Of a DNA stretch of 6,283 bases, positions 1-5,511 are shown in pieces. The position numbers and the translations under genes are program-made. Position 1 is the stretch's first letter. Each line of letters begins with the position of its first letter. The notes under the pieces were generated by a model, which did not search any database, had not been told where the DNA came from, and saw only the letters and a program-made list of their open reading frames with translations. The stretch covers positions 1 to 6,283 of the forward strand of contig JAPUHG010000025.1 in NCBI GenBank assembly GCA_027297845.1, written 5' to 3'. This DNA is from Gammaproteobacteria bacterium (GTDB taxonomy: Bacteria; Pseudomonadota; Gammaproteobacteria; Steroidobacterales; MnTg04).

Positions 1-1624
1 GGAGATGAAAAATCCGGTCAACCGGATCCTGATCGCCGCCTACCGGCCTTTGATCAACCTGGTCATCAACCGGCCGAAAGCCGTCCTTCTGGCCAGCGTG
101 CTGGTCGTTTTGGTCGGGCTGTGGCCGGCCAACAAGCTGGGGTCCGAGTTCATGCCGCCGCTGGATGAAGGCGACATCATGTACATGCCCACGACTTACC
201 CGGGCATCTCCATCGGCAAAGCGAGAGAACTGCTGCAACAAACCGACAAGCTGATCGCCACGCTGCCGGAAGTCAAAAGCGTATTTGGCAAGATCGGTCG
301 CGCCGAGACGGCAACCGACCCCGCGCCGCTGACGATGATAGAAACGGTCATCCAGCTAAAGCCGAGGGATCAGTGGAGGCCGGGGATGACCAGTGCAAAG
401 ATTCGTGACGAGCTGGATCGATTGGTGAAGTTACCCGGGCTAACCAATGCCTGGGTCATGCCGATCAAAACGCGTATCGACATGCTGGCCACCGGCATCA
501 AAACGCCGGTCGGCATCAAGGTGGCCGGGCCCGATCTGCGCGTCATTCAGGATATCGGTAAACAAATCGAGCAGGCGCTGGAAAATGTAAGAGGCACGGC
601 CTCGGCATATTCAGAGCGTGTCGCGGGTGGCCGCTATGTCGATATTCAAATAAACCGACAGCAGGCCGCGCGCTATGGCCTGAATATCAATGATATCCAG
701 GACGTAATTCGTACCGCCGTCGGTGGCATGAACGTTACCCAAACGGTCGAGGGCCGGGAACGTTACCCGGTCAACCTGCGCTATCCGCAACGGGTCAGAA
801 ACTCGGTGGAGCAGTTGCGGTTGTTGCCCATCGTTACGCCGCGTGGTGACCGGATCGCCCTCGCGGATGTCGCCGATGTAAAGGTCGTCGATGGCCCGCC
901 GCTGATCAAAAGCGAGGACGCACGGCTAAACGGCTGGACCTATGTGGATATCAAGGATCGCGATCTCGGATCCTATGTCGCGGAGGCCCAGCGGGTGGTC
1001 GCGGAGCAGGTCGATCTGCCCGCCGGTTATTCGCTGGCCTGGTCGGGCCAGTATGAATACATGGTCAGGGCCAAAGAGCGCCTGTCGGTCGTCGGGCCCG
1101 TGACCCTGATGATTATCGTGTTGCTGCTGTTCCTGCACTTCAGGAACATGGGCGAAGTGGCCATGATCCTCGGGACTTTGCCGATGGCCCTGATCGGCGG
1201 TATCTGGCTGCTCTGGCTGCTGGACTACCAGCTATCCGTTGCTGTCGGTGTCGGTTTTATTGCGCTGGCCGGCGTCGCCGTCGAGATCGGCGTCGTCATG
1301 TTAGTGTATTTGAACCAGGCGCTGGCTCACAAACGCAGCGAGCTTGAGGAAAAAGGCCTGTCGCTCACCCGCGAAGGAATTCGGGAAGCAGTCATTGAAG
1401 GCGCATTGTTGAGGGTTCGCCCGATCGCAATGACCGTGGCCGCTATAATTGCCGGTCTATTGCCGATCATGCTCGGTAGTGGCACCGGTTCGGAAGTCAT
1501 GCGCCGCATCGCGGCGCCGATGGTGGGCGGAATGGTCAGCGCCACGATTTTGACCCTGGTAGTGATCCCCGCGGTGTTTTTGATTTGGCGAGAGCGATCG
1601 GAGCTTCACGGGGTTAAGAAATGA
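1..1624 (+). CDS. cusA: CusA, heavy-metal RND efflux pump inner-membrane subunit (C-terminal half, 5' partial)
   Basis: This is the inner-membrane, proton-driven pump of a CusCBA-type tripartite complex that exports Cu(I)/Ag(I) across the periplasm and outer membrane. The frame is open to the left edge (first full codon at base 2), so the ATG at 5 is an internal methionine. The visible 539 residues (numbered from that Met) align by eye with about residue 513 to the end of E. coli CusA. The three metal-binding methionines of E. coli CusA (M573, M623, M672) are all present as M61, M111 and M160 with the same spacing, which favours Cu/Ag over the Zn/Co/Cd pumps of the CzcA type. D105 and E55 match D617 and E567. 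Membrane segments fall near residues 23-42, 364-380, 386-406, 410-436, 472-491 and 505-527. E427 matches the transmembrane E939, but residue 474 is Ile where E. coli has K984. The stop overlaps the next start (ATGA), so it is co-translated with the ATPase. Partner subunits CusB/CusC are not in view. Confidence 0.96.
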   Translation, partial: EMKNPVNRILIAAYRPLINLVINRPKAVLLASVLVVLVGLWPANKLGSEFMPPLDEGDIMYMPTTYPGISIGKARELLQQTDKLIATLPEVKSVFGKIGRAETATDPAPLTMIETVIQLKPRDQWRPGMTSAKIRDELDRLVKLPGLTNAWVMPIKTRIDMLATGIKTPVGIKVAGPDLRVIQDIGKQIEQALENVRGTASAYSERVAGGRYVDIQINRQQAARYGLNINDIQDVIRTAVGGMNVTQTVEGRERYPVNLRYPQRVRNSVEQLRLLPIVTPRGDRIALADVADVKVVDGPPLIKSEDARLNGWTYVDIKDRDLGSYVAEAQRVVAEQVDLPAGYSLAWSGQYEYMVRAKERLSVVGPVTLMIIVLLLFLHFRNMGEVAMILGTLPMALIGGIWLLWLLDYQLSVAVGVGFIALAGVAVEIGVVMLVYLNQALAHKRSELEEKGLSLTREGIREAVIEGALLRVRPIAMTVAAIIAGLLPIMLGSGTGSEVMRRIAAPMVGGMVSATILTLVVIPAVFLIWRERSELHGVKK

Positions 1625-3849
1625 GTACAGAGTGGTTATGCCCGATGCATCCGGAGGTCGAGTCCGAACGTCCGGGCGATTGTCCGAGCTGTGGCATGGC
1701 GTTGGAGCGCGCAATCAGCGTCGCACCTGCCCGGCAGTACACCTGCCCGATGCACCCGGAAATTATCCGCGACCAGCCCGGTGATTGTCCTGTCTGTGGC
1801 ATGGCGCTTGAACCGCTGCTCGTGACCGAAGACGAAGACGACGACAGCGAGCTGATCGATATGACCCGGCGGTTCTGGATTAGCCTGATATTCACCATCC
1901 CGGTCTTTTTCGTCGCCATGGGCGATTTGCTGCCGGGACAACCCGTGAGTCGCGTCCTGTCCCCCGCCGTACGTCCGTGGATCGAACTGCTGTTGGCCAG
2001 CCCCGTTGTGTGGTTGGGCGCGTGGCCGTTTTTTGTCCGTGCCTGGCGATCGATCCTGACACGCAACCTCAACATGTTCACCTTGATCGGCCTGGGCGTT
2101 GCCGTCGCCTATGGTTATAGCGTCGTTGCCGTAATGATTCCTGATCTGTTTCCCGCCGCGTTTCGCGATGCGAACGGACATGTTGCCGTGTATTTCGAGG
2201 CGGCGGCGGTGATTGTGACCCTGGTCTTGCTCGGCCAGGTCCTCGAGCTACGGGCTCGCAGCCGAACGGGCGCGGCGATCAAGGCCCTGCTCGGGCTGGC
2301 GCCAAAAACTGCGCGGCGCGTGGCGGAATCGGGCGACGAGGAGGATGTGCCGATAGAAATGATTCAGCCGGGGGATCGCCTGCGTATTCGCCCCGGTGAA
2401 AAAGTACCGGTCGATGGCCGCGTCATCGAAGGTCACAGCTCGGTCGATGAGTCCATGGTGAGCGGTGAGCCGATGCCGGTCGAAAAGCAGGCCAATGACC
2501 AGGTGATCGGTGGCACGGTGAACGGAACGGGCAGCCTGATCATGCTGGCCGAAAAAGTCGGCGCCGATACTTTGCTCGCGCGAATTGTGCAAATGGTAGC
2601 GGAAGCACAGCGCAGCCGCGCGCCGATACAAAAGCTGGCCGATACCGTCGCGGGATACTTCGTGCCGATCGTTATTGTTGTTTCGATAATCACCTTCGGT
2701 GTGTGGACCACCTGGGGGCCCGACCCGAGCATGAGCTATGCACTCATCAACGCGATCGCGGTACTGATCATCGCCTGTCCCTGTGCCCTCGGCCTGGCGA
2801 CGCCGATCTCGATCATGGTGGCGACCGGTCGGGGAGCGAGTATGGGCGTGTTGTTCAAGAATGCCGAAGCGATCGAACTCATGCGCGATGTCGATACGCT
2901 GGTCGTCGACAAGACCGGCACCCTGACAGTCGGCAAGCCTGAAGTGGCGACCGTGCTGTGCGCAGACGGGTGGGAAGAAGCGTCTCTGCTTAGATTTGCT
3001 GCCAGCCTTGAGCGGGGCAGCGAACACCCTTTGTCTGCGGCCATCGTCGCCTATGCGGAAAACCAGGGTATAGCGCTGACCGACGTCCAGGACTTTTCAT
3101 CCATAACCGGCAAAGGGGTTGTGGGTAAAGTCGATGGAAAGCTAACCGCGGTTGGCAACGCTGCATTGCTTGGTGATCGTAACGTTGACCCCGGCGATCT
3201 GGCGCAGCGCGCCGATGAACATCGCGCGCAGGGCGAAACCGCGATGTTTGTGGTCGTCGAAGAGGGTATCGCCGGGGTAATCTGCGTTGCAGACCCAATC
3301 AAAGCATCGACACACGATGCGATCCGACGACTCCATGAAGAGAAGGTGTCAATCGTCATGTTGACGGGCGATAACGCGAAAACGGCGAATGCCGTCGCTA
3401 CCCGATTGGGATTGGAGCGGGTAATTGCCGATGTCCTGCCCGATCAGAAAGTGGCGGTGGTGAAGGAACTCCAGGCTGACGGTCACATCGTCGCGATGGC
3501 AGGTGACGGCGTGAACGATGCGCCGGCACTGGCGCAGGCCCAGGTAGGCATCGCGATGGGGACCGGTACCGATGTCGCCATGGAGAGCGCCGCGGTAACC
3601 CTGGTAAAAGGCGACCTGCGTGGTATCGCGACCGCGCGTGCACTGAGTCGCGCGACCATGAAGAACATCCGGCAAAACCTGTTTTTTGCGTTTGCGTACA
3701 ATGCGCTGGGTATACCGATAGCAGCGGGTGTCCTGTACCCGGTGTTCGGACTATTGCTCAGTCCCATGATTGCGGCTGCGGCCATGTCGTTCAGCTCGGT
3801 GTCTGTGATTGCCAACGCGCTGCGTCTGCGACACTTCGCTATCGACTGA
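1621..3849 (+). CDS. copA: Cu(I)/Ag(I)-exporting P1B-type ATPase with two N-terminal HMBD motifs
   Basis: This 742-aa inner-membrane P-type ATPase is predicted to pump Cu(I) or Ag(I) from cytoplasm to periplasm at the cost of ATP. In order: two Cys/His/Met heavy-metal-binding (HMBD) motifs at residues 5-29 and 40-64, an acidic linker (69-80), membrane helices near 86-103, 121-139, 151-173 and 187-206, and an actuator domain with SGEP at 281-284. Then come helices near 341-363 and 372-396 carrying the CPC metal site (386-388), the phosphorylated Asp D430 in DKTGT, the HP dipeptide 469-470 of the nucleotide domain, TGD 582-584 and GDGVND 628-633. The last two helices carry Y693-N694 and M722 with S725-S726. 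CPC plus YN plus MxxSS is the P1B-1 (monovalent copper/silver) signature, as opposed to Zn/Cd pumps. No HMA ferredoxin-like domain with a CxxC metal site is present. The start overlaps the cusA stop by 4 nt with only a weak ribosome site, which suggests translational coupling. The exact symbol (copA or silP) is a naming choice; the family is clear. Confidence 0.96.
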   Translation: MSTEWLCPMHPEVESERPGDCPSCGMALERAISVAPARQYTCPMHPEIIRDQPGDCPVCGMALEPLLVTEDEDDDSELIDMTRRFWISLIFTIPVFFVAMGDLLPGQPVSRVLSPAVRPWIELLLASPVVWLGAWPFFVRAWRSILTRNLNMFTLIGLGVAVAYGYSVVAVMIPDLFPAAFRDANGHVAVYFEAAAVIVTLVLLGQVLELRARSRTGAAIKALLGLAPKTARRVAESGDEEDVPIEMIQPGDRLRIRPGEKVPVDGRVIEGHSSVDESMVSGEPMPVEKQANDQVIGGTVNGTGSLIMLAEKVGADTLLARIVQMVAEAQRSRAPIQKLADTVAGYFVPIVIVVSIITFGVWTTWGPDPSMSYALINAIAVLIIACPCALGLATPISIMVATGRGASMGVLFKNAEAIELMRDVDTLVVDKTGTLTVGKPEVATVLCADGWEEASLLRFAASLERGSEHPLSAAIVAYAENQGIALTDVQDFSSITGKGVVGKVDGKLTAVGNAALLGDRNVDPGDLAQRADEHRAQGETAMFVVVEEGIAGVICVADPIKASTHDAIRRLHEEKVSIVMLTGDNAKTANAVATRLGLERVIADVLPDQKVAVVKELQADGHIVAMAGDGVNDAPALAQAQVGIAMGTGTDVAMESAAVTLVKGDLRGIATARALSRATMKNIRQNLFFAFAYNALGIPIAAGVLYPVFGLLLSPMIAAAAMSFSSVSVIANALRLRHFAID
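1633..1812 (+). repeat. Tandem HMBD metal-binding motifs inside the ATPase gene
   Basis: Two copies of one motif of about 25 codons lie at 1633-1707 and 1738-1812, separated by 30 nt. Each reads CPMHPE, then about nine residues, then PGDCPxCGMALE. Potential ligands are C7, M9, H10, C21, C24 and M26 in copy 1, and C42, M44, H45, C56, C59 and M61 in copy 2. The copies are clearly similar at the protein level and more diverged at the DNA level, so this is an old internal duplication rather than a recent one. Motifs of this kind are known in copper/silver ATPases and in CusB-like adaptors. Here they presumably bind metal or have a regulatory role in the cytoplasmic N-terminus. Confidence 0.85.
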
Positions 3850-3854
3850 GGAAA
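3848..3854 (+). promoter_or_regulatory. Ribosome binding site fixing the cytochrome start
   Basis: GAGGAAA overlaps the last two bases of the ATPase stop and lies 2 nt before the ATG at 3857 (about 5 nt from the GAGG core). It supports this ATG over the upstream in-frame start at 3809, which would lie inside the ATPase gene and put 16 residues before the signal sequence. Confidence 0.75.
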
Positions 3855-3856
3855 CC

Positions 3857-4483
3857 ATGAAGATAATTACCACGCTCGTTATCACACTCGCCGTTGGCGT
3901 ACTCGCCATCGCGGGCTTCGTCTATTCCGGGTTGTACGATGTCAGTGCAAGTTCGCCTCACAGCGGTATTGTTGCCTGGCTGTTATCGAAAACATCGCAT
4001 GCCTCGATCGAGCGGCAGGCGAGGTTGATCGAAGTTCCGGATCTTGCAGACGAGACACTCGCACTGGCGGGTATCAGCGATTTCGATTCGATGTGTACGG
4101 GTTGCCATGGTGCGCCAGGCCAGGATCCGGAGGCAATGGGTCAGGGCCTGAATCCGGCGGCGCCGGACCTTGCTGAATCAGCAGAAGAAATGACCGCCGC
4201 TGAGCTTTTCTGGGTAACCAAGAATGGGATCAAAATGACTGGCATGCCCGCGTGGGGGGAAACACACGGGGATGATGAACTGTGGCCGGTGATTGCGTTA
4301 CTGACCAGGTTGCCGAAATTGGATTCGGCCGGCTACCAGGAGATGTTGGCCAACGCCGCCGGCATGGGTCATCACACCGACGATGAACCATCGGGGGAGC
4401 ATACTCACGATCAACCGGCGCAGCAGGAAGAATCAGCTCCGGAGCCTGAACAGCATGATCACGATACTCACGAGCACCATTAA
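3857..4483 (+). CDS. Membrane-anchored monohaem c-type cytochrome with His-rich C-terminal tail
   Basis: The product has 208 aa. Residues 1-3 are short and basic and are followed by a hydrophobic stretch (about 4-23), which makes a signal anchor or signal peptide directing the protein to the periplasm. A cleavage after A31 is possible but lies far from the hydrophobic core, so anchoring seems more likely. One haem-binding CxxCH is at C80-H84, and M130 (in a KMTGMPAW context, with M127 as alternative) is the probable sixth haem ligand. This is the layout of class I cytochrome c domains of the cytochrome_CBB3 type. After the domain (about residue 155) a low-complexity tail from 172 to the end holds nine His among many Asp/Glu, a likely metal-binding segment. 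The gene starts 7 nt after the ATPase stop, so it belongs to the copper efflux operon. The electron partner and function are unknown; periplasmic copper binding, or electron transfer linked to copper redox state, are inferences. Confidence 0.9.
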   Translation: MKIITTLVITLAVGVLAIAGFVYSGLYDVSASSPHSGIVAWLLSKTSHASIERQARLIEVPDLADETLALAGISDFDSMCTGCHGAPGQDPEAMGQGLNPAAPDLAESAEEMTAAELFWVTKNGIKMTGMPAWGETHGDDELWPVIALLTRLPKLDSAGYQEMLANAAGMGHHTDDEPSGEHTHDQPAQQEESAPEPEQHDHDTHEHH

Positions 4484-4496
4484 CACCTGACCACGG
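4484..4496. other. 13-nt convergent gene junction
   Basis: The cytochrome stop (TAA, + strand) and the thioesterase stop (TAG, - strand) face each other with 13 nt between. No room exists here for an intrinsic terminator, and I see no hairpin followed by a T-run close by on either strand. Transcripts from the two sides may overlap or be ended by other means. Confidence 0.7.
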
Positions 4497-4940
4497 CTAG
4501 TTCACAGAGGCGACGACCGCCATCGTCAATTGCGCTTTCGATACCAGGCGCTCGCCGCCGAGCGCATCCGCCCATACCGAAGATTCGACGACGGAAAATC
4601 GTTTGCCTGGCTTGATCACCTTGCCTTCACAAAACAGTTCCTCGCAATCGGCCAGGCGGAGCAAATTGATTTTGAATTCCACCGACAAAATCGTTTCGTC
4701 GATAGCAACCAGCGTACCGGCGGCGGCGCCGGCGGTGTGATCCGCCAACGTCGCTTGCGCACCGGCATGGACATAACCGTGGTGCTGGCAGTGGCGCTCG
4801 GTGATCACCATTCTTGTCTGGCACCAGCCTGGGCCAAGGTCGAGTAATTCGATACCGAGCGATTGCACGAAGGGCGCGGCGAGAAAAACCTGCTCGGTTA
4901 TCTGCCGGTAATCGGGATTCCGGGCAACCAGCTCAGTCAT
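4497..4940 (-). CDS. PaaI-like hotdog-fold acyl-CoA thioesterase
   Basis: This 147-aa protein has the size of a single-domain hotdog thioesterase. The central signature runs from G55 to about L77: H58-A59-G60 stands where the family usually has HGG, followed by the conserved acidic residue D67 on the long helix, which in PaaI-type enzymes takes part in hydrolysis of the acyl-CoA thioester. The segment around 84-95 (SVEFKINLLR) matches the strand that normally reads VEFKINFL in this family. There is no signal peptide, so it is cytosolic. I chose the ATG at 4940 because it follows a purine-rich GGAAGAAG site and matches the usual domain length; a longer version starting at 4988 would run deep into the upstream gene. 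Its start overlaps the stop of the upstream gene by 8 nt, so the two are probably translated together. The substrate cannot be read from the sequence; 4-hydroxyphenylacetyl-CoA-like or medium-chain acyl-CoA are family possibilities. Confidence 0.88.
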   Translation of the reverse strand: MTELVARNPDYRQITEQVFLAAPFVQSLGIELLDLGPGWCQTRMVITERHCQHHGYVHAGAQATLADHTAGAAAGTLVAIDETILSVEFKINLLRLADCEELFCEGKVIKPGKRFSVVESSVWADALGGERLVSKAQLTMAVVASVN

Positions 4941-5379
4941 TATCGGCTTCTTCCTTGTTCTTCCTGCCTGCATTTTCGTGCAAGACATCCAGCGCCTTGT
5001 TTAGCGCCCGTTTGGCTGAACCGCTAACGCCCCCTTCTGTGTATTGATCTCTCACGACTTTCTCGACTTGATCGACCAGGTCGTCGAGCTTGACGGTCGT
5101 CTCGTTGTGATCCCATCGGTTTTCATGCGGCGACCGCTCGGCCGCGCCAAACAAGTTGATCCAGTGTTCTGAGCGACGACCCAGTTGCACGACATTGTAG
5201 AAGCGCCGGCCAGCCGGTTGCTCGCCCGATAACAGGTCGATCAGCGCCGCGATGATTGAGATCGGGACCAGGACCAGGTCGCGCAACCCATCGATCAGCA
5301 GTTTGCCCTGCAAAAGAAGGGCATCCCGAGCGAGGTCGGTGCGACTATGTTCGATACCATTGTTCTTAGGGTCTTTCAT
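4933..5379 (-). CDS. Conserved-looking hypothetical protein with one hydrophobic segment
   Basis: I do not recognise this 148-aa protein. Visible features: a charged N-terminus, an amphipathic to hydrophobic run (about 20-50) with its core at 35-50 (LVLVPISIIAALIDLL), which could be one membrane segment or a membrane-lying helix, then a conserved-looking basic/aromatic stretch at 57-78 (GRRFYNVVQLGRRSEHWINL). A charged helical region follows (about 97-136), with a Lys/Glu/Asp-rich end. There is no cysteine, metal motif or catalytic signature. I prefer ATG at 5379: GAGGTGA lies 5 nt upstream, while the longer alternative start is a GTG (5388) that sits inside that same ribosome site. The gene leads a two-gene unit with the thioesterase and is divergent from hemH, so it may share a control region with hemH. 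Function unknown. Confidence 0.83.
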   Translation of the reverse strand: MKDPKNNGIEHSRTDLARDALLLQGKLLIDGLRDLVLVPISIIAALIDLLSGEQPAGRRFYNVVQLGRRSEHWINLFGAAERSPHENRWDHNETTVKLDDLVDQVEKVVRDQYTEGGVSGSAKRALNKALDVLHENAGRKNKEEADND

Positions 5380-5384
5380 TTCAC

Positions 5385-5391
5385 TCACCTC
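5385..5391 (-). promoter_or_regulatory. Strong ribosome binding site that decides the start at 5379
   Basis: Read on the - strand this is GAGGTGA, a seven-base match to the 16S anti-Shine-Dalgarno complement, with 5 nt before the ATG at 5379. An in-frame GTG at 5388 overlaps it and is therefore unlikely to be the start. Confidence 0.75.
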
Positions 5392-5511
5392 AGCGTAAAT
5401 TTACCACAGCCTTAACCGGTGCATGTTTCCGGCATGGCGCCACTGGCCTGATCACAAAGCATCCGGTATGGTGACAACCGTTCCAGCTCCAGAAAAAAGG
5501 TCAACAGCGCA
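5392..5511. promoter_or_regulatory. Divergent intergenic region, presumed promoters for hemH and the hypothetical-thioesterase unit
   Basis: This region separates two divergently read genes, so both presumably have promoters here. No strong sigma-70 box pair is visible. The best + strand guess is TATGGT at 5467-5472 with a poor -35 some 17 nt upstream, and on the - strand TTGTCA (5473-5478) with a poor -10. The region contains CCGGCATGG (5429-5437) and CCGGTATGG (5463-5471), direct repeats differing at one base and 34 bp apart, and the 8-bp palindrome TGGCGCCA (5435-5442). Either could be a regulator site, but short motifs like these also arise by chance. Confidence 0.45.
5495..5500 (+). promoter_or_regulatory. 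Probable hemH ribosome binding site
   Basis: A purine run ending in AAGG lies 11 nt before the ATG at 5512. The spacing is slightly long and the match short, so initiation may be moderate. No better start codon with the ferrochelatase frame is visible upstream. Confidence 0.5.

Noticed and set aside
5..1624. A separate, short RND protein starting at the ATG at base 5
   Set aside because: The frame is open to the window edge, and the residues continue mid-domain alignment with CusA, so this is simply the visible half of a full-length gene rather than a truncated one.
1614..2181. Two overlapping - strand open frames (155 and 181 codons) opposite the ATPase start
   Set aside because: They overlap each other and the ATPase frame, and the serine-rich and His/Asp-rich translations look like shadow frames.
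2248..3027. 259-codon open frame on the - strand inside the ATPase gene
   Set aside because: It lies opposite a fully motif-supported ATPase, has a composition rich in Arg/His/Asp typical of antisense frames in GC-rich DNA, and shows no recognisable domain.
3809..3856. Longer start for the cytochrome inside the ATPase gene
   Set aside because: It would add 16 residues, including two Cys, before the signal sequence, while the ATG at 3857 has a good ribosome site and begins directly with a basic residue and a hydrophobic run.
4548..4565. Perfect 7-bp GC-rich stem with 4-nt loop as a possible terminator of either operon
   Set aside because: It lies inside thioesterase coding sequence, and neither strand has a T-run after the stem, so it is not an intrinsic terminator by sequence; GC-rich codons explain it.
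4941..4988. Longer start for the thioesterase
   Set aside because: It overlaps the coding end of the upstream gene by over 50 nt, and the added residues are not part of the hotdog domain.
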